From Candidatus Aristotella avistercoris (GTDB lineage: Bacteria; Bacillota; Clostridia; Oscillospirales; Ruminococcaceae), in assembly GCA_904397835.1 (NCBI GenBank), contig CAJFOV010000056.1:1-64000 (forward strand): a DNA stretch of 64,000 nt, given 5' to 3'. The notes under the pieces are model-generated. The model made no database searches. It saw only the letters and a program-made list of their open reading frames with translations, and was not told the DNA's origin. Position numbers and translations under genes: made by a program. Shown here in pieces: positions 16,365 to 24,039 of this stretch (positions are counted from its first letter, which is position 1; the number at the start of each line of letters is the position of its first letter).

Positions 16365-17192
16365 ATGATCCGGATGTTGGCCATCGATATGGATGGAACC
16401 TGTTTGAATGAAAAAAGTAAGATCTCAGCCCAGACTCTTCAGGCCCTGGAACAGGCCGCCAAAGAGGGCATCTGTGTGGTGCCCACCACAGGCCGCGCCC
16501 TGTCCTGCCTGCCTCATCAACTGGTGGGCAAGCCCTGGGTTCGGTATGTCATCTCCTCCAATGGGGCCATGGTGACGGATCTTCACACCGGCCGCAGCAT
16601 TTATCGGGCGCTGATCCCCCGGGGACAGGCAGTGGAGGTCCTGCGGACTCTATCCCCCCTGCGGGTCGGTCTCACCGCCCACGTGAACCACGCCTACCTG
16701 GTGCAGGGCAGGGCGCTGTGGCTCCTGGGACAGGCTGTCTACGGCAGGGATGGCAGGGCCAGTGTTCAGGTGGCCAATCTGTCCCAGGCCCTGCTGCAGC
16801 AGCCCTGGAATGTGGAGGAGCTGCAGATCTTTTTCTTCTCCGATCACACCCGGCGGCAGGTCCGCACCAGGCTCAAGAGATGGGATGGGAGCCTACAGAC
16901 CGCCTATGACCGCAACTATGTGGAGATTTTTCCACAGCGAGCCTCCAAGGGCAGCGCTCTACAGGCGCTCATGAAGCATCTGGAGCTACCGGCCTGCCAG
17001 GTGGCCTGTATTGGAGATGGGGAGAATGACCTCTCTATGTTCCAGGTGGCGGGGCTGCGGATGGCCATGGGCAACGGCACTTTGGCGCTGCAGGCCCAGG
17101 CGGACGTCATTCTGCCCTCCAACCGGGAGGATGGAGTCTTCCACGCCATTCACCAGCACCTCTTGCCCCAGCAGGAGACCATTGCCCAATAG
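16365..17192 (+). CDS. Cof-type HAD-IIB phosphatase
   Basis: Predicted 275-residue cytoplasmic sugar-phosphate phosphatase. Motif I is AIDMDGTCL, motif II has the threonine in VVPTTGRALS, and motif IV is CIGDGENDLSMFQVAG with the lysine motif SKGSALQAL before it. A large cap domain (about 85-190) between motifs II and III identifies the Cof/YbiV-like class IIB. GGGGAGG precedes the ATG by eight bases. It stands alone between the nitrogenase-like operon and a bidirectional terminator. Substrates of this family vary (sugar phosphates, FMN, pyridoxal phosphate), so none is assigned. Confidence 0.9.
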   Translation: MIRMLAIDMDGTCLNEKSKISAQTLQALEQAAKEGICVVPTTGRALSCLPHQLVGKPWVRYVISSNGAMVTDLHTGRSIYRALIPRGQAVEVLRTLSPLRVGLTAHVNHAYLVQGRALWLLGQAVYGRDGRASVQVANLSQALLQQPWNVEELQIFFFSDHTRRQVRTRLKRWDGSLQTAYDRNYVEIFPQRASKGSALQALMKHLELPACQVACIGDGENDLSMFQVAGLRMAMGNGTLALQAQADVILPSNREDGVFHAIHQHLLPQQETIAQ

Positions 17193-17243
17193 ACGGTGTA
17201 ACACTGTGGTTCAGTCGTGTGGGAGAAGTTCCACGGGAATGAT

Positions 17244-17279
17244 AAAAAGGGCTCCAGGCAGATGCCTGGAGCCCTTTTT
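17244..17279. terminator. Bidirectional intrinsic terminator
   Basis: Sixteen-bp perfect stem with a GGGCTCCAGGC core (17249-17259), loop AGAT, and A5/T5 flanks. It lies between the convergent phosphatase and methyltransferase genes. Confidence 0.9.
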
Positions 17280-17311
17280 ATGTAGAGCGCCCGAAAGGAT
17301 GTAGGTGGGGG

Positions 17312-18091
17312 TCACTGCTTTTTCCCCAGAAGGAACAGCCAGCGCTGCCAAAAGTGGAGGGCGCCGTCCTTGACAAAGGGTTCAAACCCCGTTTGGGGTC
17401 CCCCTGACAGTTCCACCTCCAGGGCCTCTTGGATCTCCTGACAGATCTGGGGCGGGGTTTTGGTCAGCTCCAGCCACGCCTGCAGGGAGACGGCAATGGG
17501 GGTGGTGTCCTGTTTGACGGGCTGGATTCCACCCGCTTTAAAGAGGGCCAGCAGCTCCTCCAGGCTGCGGTTCTTCACATGGGAGGGATCCCGCAGTGTC
17601 TCCAAGTGGTCCTCACGTTCCCGCAGCGGTTCTGGGGCGGCCTGCATATCAATGATGGCCAGGCGGCCACCGGGACGCAGCACCCGCACCATCTCCCAAA
17701 ATGGGGGTTCCATCTGGGCAAAGTGGTGCATGGCCAAGCGGCTGAACACCAGGTCAAAGGAGGCGTCCGCAAAGGGCAGTTGTTCCGCCTCCCCCTGCAG
17801 AAAAATGAGGTTCTTCAGCTGCTGTTTTTCCGCCTTCTGCCGCCCCACCTGGAGCATGGCGGGGGTGGCATCCAGACAGGTGACCGTGTGGACAAAGGGG
17901 GACAGGGTCCGGCTGCAAAGGGCTGTGCCGCAGGCCACCTCCAGAGCCTCGTCCTCCAAACGGGGCTCCATGCCGCGGATGGAGGCGTGGAGGTACTCCT
18001 GTTTGGAGAAATTCATGCGTTTGCTCTCAAAACTCTGCGCCTGCTGAGAAAAGGAGGCACGGATCTTTTCCAGATGTTCTGATGAGGCCAT
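17312..18091 (-). CDS. Class I SAM-dependent methyltransferase
   Basis: Predicted 259-residue methyltransferase of the UbiE/Methyltransf_11 type. Motif I (LEVACGTALCSRTL) binds S-adenosylmethionine, the acidic motif II is in VTCLDATPAML, and the post-II segment FDLVFSRLAMHHFAQ and RPGGRLAIID are typical. Motif I reads ACGTA rather than the usual GxGxG. The ATG at 18091 is preceded by AAAGGAG. The frame opens further upstream without a site. The substrate is unknown and no biosynthetic partner is next to it. Confidence 0.85.
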   Translation of the reverse strand: MASSEHLEKIRASFSQQAQSFESKRMNFSKQEYLHASIRGMEPRLEDEALEVACGTALCSRTLSPFVHTVTCLDATPAMLQVGRQKAEKQQLKNLIFLQGEAEQLPFADASFDLVFSRLAMHHFAQMEPPFWEMVRVLRPGGRLAIIDMQAAPEPLREREDHLETLRDPSHVKNRSLEELLALFKAGGIQPVKQDTTPIAVSLQAWLELTKTPPQICQEIQEALEVELSGGPQTGFEPFVKDGALHFWQRWLFLLGKKQ

Positions 18092-18230
18092 AGGGACCGC
18101 TCCTTTCAAACTGCCCTTTGGGCAAAATTTTTTGCTGCTGATACAATGTCGCTTTTTTCCATCATAACACAGGGGCGGACGAAGGAAAAGTGTTGAAACA
18201 TCAAAATCCAGAGGCAAGCACTGGGTTTGG

Positions 18231-18260
18231 TTGACAGAGCTCTCCCTCTGTTGCTACAAT
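18231..18260 (+). promoter_or_regulatory. Sigma-A promoter of the acetyltransferase gene
   Basis: TTGACA (18231-18236), an 18-base spacer and TACAAT (18255-18260), about 60 bases before the start at 18321. Confidence 0.75.
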
Positions 18261-18320
18261 GGAATTCAGACACCCCAGCCCCACTAGGATTGCAGAAAAA
18301 TATCAGAGGAGGGCCATAGC

Positions 18321-19028
18321 ATGTTTACACTTCACCCTTACGCCTCCAGTGACCTGCCGGAGATGATCCAGCTCTTTTACGATACAGTACATACGATCAA
18401 CGCCAGAGACTACACCCCCCAGCAGCTGCAAGCCTGGGCTGATGGCCAGGTGGATCAAAAGGCTTGGAACCGCTCGTTTTTGAACCACACCACCTGGGTG
18501 GCCAAGGGGGAGGATGGGGCCGTAGTGGGTTTTGGGGACATGGATGCCACTGGATACCTGGACCGGCTCTATGTTCATTGGAACCATCAGGGGGAGGGCA
18601 TCGGCAGCGCCCTCTGTGACATGCTGGAACGCATGGTTGGCCCGGGGGCTGTGGTGACCCACGCCTCCATCACGGCCCGGCCGTTTTTCCAAAGACGTGG
18701 ATATCTCACCCTCTGGGAGCAGCAGGTGATGCGCCACGGGGTCGCCCTGACCAACTATGTCCTGCGCCGGCCGGGGCAGGGGGAGCACCGGCCGGAGGTC
18801 TGGCCGGCACTGTTTCCGTTGCTCAAGGCGTTTGCCCAGTCGGGGTGGGAGCAGTTGGAAACGCCCGCCCGCCGCTATCTGCTGGAGGGGAGCGGTCTGC
18901 AGGAACTTGTGAAGGCGGTGGAGGGAGCCGTGGAGACCTGTGGAACCTGTGGATGCCATTTGGATCGGATTTATCCCCAATTTCTGGCTCTGACCCGGCC
19001 GTTGATTCGGGATGCAGTGCAGTATTAG
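18321..19028 (+). CDS. GNAT-family N-acetyltransferase with a C-terminal extension
   Basis: Predicted 235-residue protein. Residues 1 to about 150 form a GNAT domain: the start resembles family members that act on small molecules, YLDRLYVHWNHQGEGIGSAL holds the acetyl-CoA loop, and ARPFFQRRGYLTLWEQQV the final strands. About 80 further residues form an extension with a C-G-T-C-G-C cluster (near 213-218). The extension may bind metal or only be structural. AGAGGAGGG precedes the ATG. It is monocistronic with a strong terminator. Substrate unknown. Confidence 0.82.
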   Translation: MFTLHPYASSDLPEMIQLFYDTVHTINARDYTPQQLQAWADGQVDQKAWNRSFLNHTTWVAKGEDGAVVGFGDMDATGYLDRLYVHWNHQGEGIGSALCDMLERMVGPGAVVTHASITARPFFQRRGYLTLWEQQVMRHGVALTNYVLRRPGQGEHRPEVWPALFPLLKAFAQSGWEQLETPARRYLLEGSGLQELVKAVEGAVETCGTCGCHLDRIYPQFLALTRPLIRDAVQY

Positions 19029-19061
19029 AAGAACAGAAAAATTTTCTCTGGGACGCATGTC

Positions 19062-19102
19062 AAAGAAAAGCGGAGGGCTCAAAAAGCCTTCCGCTTTTCT
19101 TT
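19062..19102 (+). terminator. Intrinsic terminator after the acetyltransferase gene
   Basis: Eighteen-bp stem (left arm 19062-19079, right arm 19085-19102) with one G-T pair and a short A-rich loop. The right arm ends in CTTTTCTTT. Confidence 0.8.
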
Positions 19103-19145
19103 GTTCGAGGGAAAAGCGATCCCCAAAAGATCGTGCCAAGGGAAA

Positions 19146-19176
19146 TGGCCAGCTCACTTTGCGGGTGAGCTGGCCA
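19146..19176 (-). terminator. Hairpin downstream of the surface protein gene
   Basis: Perfect 12-bp stem TGGCCAGCTCAC/GTGAGCTGGCCA with a seven-base loop. Read on the minus strand it is followed by a short TTT, and it lies about 165 bases after the surface protein stop. Probably a terminator for that gene. Confidence 0.5.
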
Positions 19177-19340
19177 AATAAAAGGAAAAGAGATTTCTTC
19201 CTGCGCCTGCCACAGAAGGCATGGGCACGGTCAGAGAATCACAATCATGCGGGCTGTCTGAGACCGCTGCATGTGTGGGGATATTCGATATCCGTGTATC
19301 AAAATTTTTTCAGATGTTGCTGGAGGGAAAAGAACAGGTG

Positions 19341-21470
19341 CTATCTCTGCTCCCTTTTACGGCGGCTGAGCAGAGCTGCACCAGCGGCAACCGCCATCAC
19401 AGCTGTCCACAGGGCAAGGTTGCAGCTGTCACCAGTCTGGGGTGCATCAGGATCCCCTGCGCCTGTTGCGGGAATGTCCACTGCTGCTTTGGCATAGCCA
19501 CAGACGGTGCACGCCTCATGCTTGGAACCCGCCTGGGTTGCGGTCGCCTCTCGGTCGATCACCCATTGGAAGGTGTGGGGGCCCTCATGGAACCGTTCTC
19601 CGCAGAGGGAGCAGAGGTTCCAATGGCTGGTCTCGTCATATGTCCAATCGGGATCCACCTGGTGCTCTGTGCGAGAGACCACATAGGTCGTGCTGGACTG
19701 TGCCGTCTGGCCATTGTCGGCTCTGGTGGCGGTGACGGTCAGGAGATATGTGGCGCTCTCCCCATGGGCGGGAGAGGGCACAGCGAGGGTGGAATCTTCT
19801 CCAAGGGCCTCGCCATTGGCATTCTGCCATAGATAGGAGTAGGTGTATCCCTCTTCCTCCTGGAAGGAGGGAGTAAGGGTTGTGCCGTCTTCATCGCCAC
19901 AGGAAAGATCAATCTGGAGCTCCTCCGGCAGAACAGGTGCCTGCGCCGGAAGAGGAGACCACTTGGCATAGAGGCGGAACACGCCCTCCTCTCTAGGCAG
20001 GGTATCCTCTTCAAAGTTCCACGGCTGGGTCAACGCGGCATCGGTGTACCAACCATCCAAAGCGTACCCAATCTTGGAGTACTCTGGCTGGGCGATCAGA
20101 TCCTCCACAAATGTCCAGCGGGAGAGCGCTTCGATCTCCTCCGTACCATCCATAAAGAGGACCTCTCTCCGTGCCTCGGTGTAGAGGTAGGTCTGATCCG
20201 CCGCTTCCTGGTAGCCGTAGTTTTGATCCGTGGCCTTAAAGTGGTTGGAATCGGCCTGCAGCCCTGGGGCGTAGGTTACCATCTCCTGGCCAATGATATA
20301 GTAGAACAGGGAATCCAGCTCCACTGGTACCACAGGGGTGAAGGTATCCACCACCTCGATGGGCCGGTAGTAGATGGAGGAGCTGTTGTTGGCATAGATG
20401 ATGCTGCTGCCCTCAATTTTGGGGGAGCCGCTCAATTTGAGGTAAGCGCCCACATCCTCTATACTACTCCAAAGATAGATGGCGTTGGGGTTGCCGTCTG
20501 CATCCTGATTCCCGGTGATTTCACCGCCGGTGATGGTCAACACGCCGGGCCACTTGTCCTCAAAGGATGTGATCTCCTTGACATAGATAGCGCCATACCC
20601 GGCTCCATAGGAACTGGCAGCGGAGGTATTGTTGCGGATGACAGTGCCGTTGAGTTCCACCTCACCGCCCTTGATGGTGACAGCGGAGCCATTGGCAGCA
20701 ACATTGGTTTGGTTCCCCTCAATGACGCCGTCATTGAGGACCGCCTTGCCGCCTCTGGTCACCATGATCCCGGGAGAACCATATTTGAGGGCCTGGTTGT
20801 TGGAGATGGTACCCCCATTCATGATAAAGGTGCTCTCCTCCAGAACGGTGACGGCCACACCTGTGCTGGAGCTGCCGGCAGGCATCACATTTTCTGTGAT
20901 GGTTCCGCCGTTCATTACGCACACACCGCCAGGGACATTGGTGCCGATGTTGATGGCAGAAGTGCGGTTGTTTTTCAATGTGACGCCATCCTCAATGGTC
21001 ACACGGCCACCTTCGATGTTGAGGATGTTTGAAAAGCTCCGGTTTTCGGCGGAACTGCCATCCATCACGATATCTTGAATGGTCAGTGCCCCCGTAGCGC
21101 GCACTTCGATCATGCTGAATGCCTCATTTTTGGCGGTCACTGTGTGACCCTGGCCATCCAGTGTCAAAGATTTGCCTTCCACCACCATGGTGGGGGACTG
21201 CTGTTTGCCATTCAGCTCAAAGAAACCCATCTCCAGGTCTTCATTGAGCAGCAACGTGTCTCCATCTGCTGCGGCATCTGCCGTCTCAAACAGGGTGGCA
21301 TATCCCTCTTCTGTGCCATCTGTCCCACGAACGGTCACAGCATCTGTTGCACGTGGGCTGGCAGGCCCATCTGCAAATACAGTGGCAGGAACCAGCGTAA
21401 ATGCCAACAGCACCGCCAAGAGGCAAACCAGCCATTGTTTTGGCCTTGACTTCTTCATGAACTTACCCAT
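19341..21470 (-). CDS. Wall-anchored surface protein with beta-helix, InlB-type and C-terminal sorting regions
   Basis: Predicted 709-residue exported protein. A signal peptide (WLVCLLAVLLAFTLVPATVFA) is followed by a long right-handed beta-helix region to about residue 360. It is made of repeated units of the form GG.....G.I..N, including GGTITEN, GGTISNN and GGEITGN. Next come an InlB/Listeria-Bacteroides repeat (GYALDGWYTDAALTQPW), an Ig-like region, and a Cys-pair segment (CSLCG, CTVCG). The end is PQTGD, a membrane segment and an RRKREQR tail, a sortase sorting signal of the kind common in Clostridia. It probably binds glycans or proteins outside the cell. The start is taken at MGKF (21470); MKKS at 21458 is equally possible, since neither ribosome binding site is ideal. 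GC content falls sharply just upstream. Confidence 0.85.
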   Translation of the reverse strand: MGKFMKKSRPKQWLVCLLAVLLAFTLVPATVFADGPASPRATDAVTVRGTDGTEEGYATLFETADAAADGDTLLLNEDLEMGFFELNGKQQSPTMVVEGKSLTLDGQGHTVTAKNEAFSMIEVRATGALTIQDIVMDGSSAENRSFSNILNIEGGRVTIEDGVTLKNNRTSAINIGTNVPGGVCVMNGGTITENVMPAGSSSTGVAVTVLEESTFIMNGGTISNNQALKYGSPGIMVTRGGKAVLNDGVIEGNQTNVAANGSAVTIKGGEVELNGTVIRNNTSAASSYGAGYGAIYVKEITSFEDKWPGVLTITGGEITGNQDADGNPNAIYLWSSIEDVGAYLKLSGSPKIEGSSIIYANNSSSIYYRPIEVVDTFTPVVPVELDSLFYYIIGQEMVTYAPGLQADSNHFKATDQNYGYQEAADQTYLYTEARREVLFMDGTEEIEALSRWTFVEDLIAQPEYSKIGYALDGWYTDAALTQPWNFEEDTLPREEGVFRLYAKWSPLPAQAPVLPEELQIDLSCGDEDGTTLTPSFQEEEGYTYSYLWQNANGEALGEDSTLAVPSPAHGESATYLLTVTATRADNGQTAQSSTTYVVSRTEHQVDPDWTYDETSHWNLCSLCGERFHEGPHTFQWVIDREATATQAGSKHEACTVCGYAKAAVDIPATGAGDPDAPQTGDSCNLALWTAVMAVAAGAALLSRRKREQR

Positions 21471-21707
21471 CCTTTCCTTTTTTGTGTACCTAAAAAAGGA
21501 TTTTAGGCACCTTCTAATTTTCAATATACCACAATATTTTCCAATAAATAAGGGAAATCTTGTAAAAATTTACCTACATTGCCACTAAATTTTGCAATTT
21601 AAAATGTACATTTTTCTAGAATTCATGTGGCTACAACGGTTGGATCGGTTGGGGATTCATGCAGGTGGAGTTTTTATGTAAGAGGTGAAATATCCGTATA
21701 TAAGAGC

Positions 21708-21745
21708 AAAGAGGCAGACGAAAGCATGCTTTCGTCTGCCTCTTT
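21708..21745. repeat. 38-bp perfect palindrome in an AT-rich gap
   Basis: Seventeen-bp arms (AAAGAGGCAGACGAAAG and its complement) around CATG, with TTTT at the plus-strand end. It has the form of a strong terminator, but no gene clearly ends before it: the surface protein gene diverges from this point. Only a short frame of 18 codons (21625-21681) precedes it. Confidence 0.7.
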
Positions 21746-22071
21746 TGGTTTGGGCCTGTGTTGGCGGATATTATTTCGACACATCAGCCTGCAAGGATGG
21801 ATTCCTCTGTTTCAAATTCGATTTGTCGAGAGTGGTTGATGGGGAAGCATTCGCCGGTGGAACAAAGAGATGGCATCAGCACGTTCTACCTTCAAAGTAA
21901 ATTGGGAAATAGAGGGGCTTGCCGCGAAGAAGAGGGAATTTGGGGATAGTTTGTTTGCAGTTGCACAAGATAGAAGGGCAGGCGGTGATGAGCCGCGCTG
22001 CAAAAGGATTCTGCTGTCCTGGCCAGAGGACAGCTTGATAGCCCTGCGAGATCGCCCCTGCCGCCTGGCAG
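21746..22071. other. Intergenic region without a supported gene
   Basis: About 325 bases between the palindrome and the end of the XRE gene. The only feature seen is a small hairpin, CTGTCCT/AGGACAG (about 22014-22033), downstream of the XRE stop. The frames present have no ribosome binding site or recognisable product. Confidence 0.45.
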
Positions 22072-22407
22072 CTATTTTTCCCTATTCTGGAGCAGCTTTT
22101 GCTGGGTGTTGAGGAGTTCCCGTGCCATCAGCAGCAGGTACTGCTGCGTCTCCGGTACCAGATGGCCAAAGATTTCGATAAACTCCCGCTCGTATGGGGA
22201 GGCCAGGAACATCTCCCCGGAGCCGGTGACAAGCCAGTTTTCGTCCACATGAAAGGTGGAACAGATCACCTTGATGTATTTGCTCGCCAGAGGCCGCACG
22301 CCATTTTCAATCATCGAGTAGGCTGTCTGGGTGATGCCCAGATGCCGTGCAAACTCTGTTTGATTGAGCCCCAGTGCCTTGCGAACCTGTTTGAGACGTT
22401 CATTCAC
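22072..22407 (-). CDS. XRE-family repressor-like regulator
   Basis: Predicted 111-residue transcription factor. The Cro/CI-type helix-turn-helix covers residues 1 to about 62 (KALGLNQTEFARHLGITQTA, then YSMIENGVRPLASKYIKVIC). The C-terminal part (about 72-111) is a helical domain with the pattern E-F-I-E-I-F-x2-L-x-P-E-x-Q-Q-x-L-x3-MAR, probably for dimer formation. The GTG start at 22405-22407 follows GGAGG by eight bases; the nearby ATG is out of frame. It diverges from the 13-kb glycan operon and probably controls it. The first gene of that operon encodes a look-alike of this protein's C-terminal domain. Confidence 0.9.
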   Translation of the reverse strand: MNERLKQVRKALGLNQTEFARHLGITQTAYSMIENGVRPLASKYIKVICSTFHVDENWLVTGSGEMFLASPYEREFIEIFGHLVPETQQYLLLMARELLNTQQKLLQNREK

Positions 22408-22439
22408 AGTATCTACCTCCCCTTGGATTGCGCAATTTC

Positions 22440-22468
22440 AATTTATCACAAACAACATAATAAGGCAA
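22440..22468 (-). promoter_or_regulatory. Possible promoter of the XRE gene
   Basis: On the minus strand, TTGCCT (22463-22468), a 17-base spacer and TAAATT (22440-22445). The match to the -10 consensus is moderate. Confidence 0.45.
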
Positions 22469-22505
22469 TGAAAAGTATTTCCCAGATAGAAGAGAGTCGT
22501 CGAAT

Positions 22506-22553
22506 TTGACGTATTATTAATTTAAAGTTATATTAATATCACAAAATTAATAA
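22506..22553 (+). promoter_or_regulatory. Promoter of the glycan operon with three ATTAAT operator-like repeats
   Basis: TTGACG (22506-22511), a 17-base spacer and TATATT (22529-22534). Overlapping it are 10-bp inverted arms TTATTAATTT (22514-22523) and AAATTAATAA (22544-22553). ATTAAT occurs three times, at 22516, 22532 and 22546, across the spacer, the -10 box and the start region. This is a plausible binding region for the divergent XRE repressor. Confidence 0.65.
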
Positions 22554-22568
22554 AAGGAGGCGCCTGTC

Positions 22569-22745
22569 ATGCAGAAGACGGCCCTGCAAGAGGCGGTTGA
22601 GGTGTTCCGGCAGCTGAATCCTGACAATCAAGAGCGCTTGATGGCCATGGCGCGGGTTGCACAAGCGGCACAGAACAACATCAGGCACACGACAGACGCA
22701 GGAGCGGGGGAGGAACCCCATCAACCCTCAGGAACTTTGCCATAG
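22569..22745 (+). CDS. Small 58-residue protein resembling the XRE repressor's C-terminal domain
   Basis: A short gene with an excellent ribosome binding site (AAAGGAGG, 22553-22560) eight bases before ATG, placed first behind the glycan operon promoter. Residues 8-30 (VEVFRQLNPDNQERLMAMAR at the core) align without gaps with the C-terminal helical domain of the divergent XRE protein: E-x-F-x2-L-x-P-x2-Q-x2-L-x2-MAR is shared, with conservative changes elsewhere. It has no DNA-binding domain. It could pair with the repressor and modulate it, or be a remnant of a duplicated regulator. The tail (about 40-58) is polar and probably disordered. Function is inference; reality of the gene rests on the ribosome binding site, promoter position and sequence match. 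Confidence 0.75.
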   Translation: MQKTALQEAVEVFRQLNPDNQERLMAMARVAQAAQNNIRHTTDAGAGEEPHQPSGTLP

Positions 22746-22824
22746 CAGCATGTCGATGCAGATCGAGGGCATGGTCAGAAGACATTTTGGCACCGCAAGT
22801 CGGATTGGAACGGAGGTCATAGGA

Positions 22825-24039
22825 ATGGAAGCAGAATTTACTTCTGGGGCATATCCCTATCAGTTGCAGCGCTTGAAGGCCGGCACGGGACCAACTGGGC
22901 CCAAAAAGGTGCTCTTTGTATCCCATACGGCCAACTTTTCCAAGTTCAACCGTCCCTTTATGCGCTGGTTTATGGAACAGGGCTATGAGGTCCACTATGC
23001 CTCCGCCGGTGAGGAGCCAGTGCTGGACTGTCACCGCCACTTTACGATTCCCTTGGAGCGCTCTCCCTACTCCTGGAACAATGTGAAGGCCTGCCGGATG
23101 CTGCAAAAGATCATCCGGCAGGAAAGGTATCAACTGATCCACTGCCACACCCCAATGGGTGGGGTTGTTGCCCGCCTCGCCGCCAGAGAGGCCCGCAGGC
23201 AGGGGGCAAAAGTACTCTACACAGCCCATGGATTCCACTTCTATCAGGGGGCGCCCTGGGTCAACTGGGTCCTGTACTATACCATGGAAAAGCTCCTCTC
23301 CCACTGGACCGACTGCATCATCACCCTCAATGAGGAGGATTACCAGCTGGCCTGCCGGCATTTCCACACTCAGGTGGTCAAAATCGATGGCGTGGGTGTC
23401 AGCCTACGGCGCTTCCATCCCCTTTCGCTCCAGGAAAAGCTGGCGCTGCGGCAGACCTTTCATCTGTCCCAGGAGGACTTTGTGCTGGTCTATGTGGCGG
23501 AGTTTATTGTTCGCAAAAACCACCGGTTTCTTCTGGAGTCTCTCAATACCCTGCGCCGGGAGATCCCCCATCTGAAGGTTTTATTGGCAGGGAATGGCCT
23601 GCTGCTGGACGAGATGGGGAGGTTGGCCAGAGATCTGCAGGTGGAGGACCTGGTTCAGTTTTTGGGCTATCGCAGGGATGTGGAAAAGCTCTACCAGATT
23701 GCAGATGCCGCCATCTCCACCAGCACCCAGGAGGGGCTGCCCATCAACGTGGTGGAGAGCATGGCCAGCGGCCTGCCGGTGGTCTGTGCAAAGATTCGCG
23801 GTCAGACAGACGTGATTCAGCCGGGACGCAACGGCTATCTCTATGACCTGGGGGACCGGGCGGGGATGGAGCAGTCCATCTGCGCCCTCTACCAGAGGCC
23901 CCAGCTGCGGCAGGAGATGGGGATTCACAACCTGCAGGATGTCCAAAGGTATTCCCTGGAGCACGCCCTCCAAAACATGGAGGGGATCTATCTCCAATTC
24001 TGTCAACAGGAGGAGCATGCCCATGGCACCAGTTCTTAG
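22825..24039 (+). CDS. Glycosyltransferase family 4 (EpsD/capsule type)
   Basis: Predicted 404-residue GT-B glycosyltransferase. The N-terminal domain opens VLFVSHTANFSKFNRP and contains HCHTPMGGVVARLAA and YTAHGFHFYQG. The C-terminal domain has the nucleotide-sugar site with the E-x7-E pattern in STSTQEGLPINVVESMASG. The start is set by GGAGG eight bases before ATG 22825; the frame is open further upstream without a site. It is the first enzyme gene of the operon, and its end overlaps the next gene by 17 bases. Resemblance to EpsD-like capsular enzymes is clear, but donor and acceptor are not predictable. Confidence 0.88.
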   Translation: MEAEFTSGAYPYQLQRLKAGTGPTGPKKVLFVSHTANFSKFNRPFMRWFMEQGYEVHYASAGEEPVLDCHRHFTIPLERSPYSWNNVKACRMLQKIIRQERYQLIHCHTPMGGVVARLAAREARRQGAKVLYTAHGFHFYQGAPWVNWVLYYTMEKLLSHWTDCIITLNEEDYQLACRHFHTQVVKIDGVGVSLRRFHPLSLQEKLALRQTFHLSQEDFVLVYVAEFIVRKNHRFLLESLNTLRREIPHLKVLLAGNGLLLDEMGRLARDLQVEDLVQFLGYRRDVEKLYQIADAAISTSTQEGLPINVVESMASGLPVVCAKIRGQTDVIQPGRNGYLYDLGDRAGMEQSICALYQRPQLRQEMGIHNLQDVQRYSLEHALQNMEGIYLQFCQQEEHAHGTSS

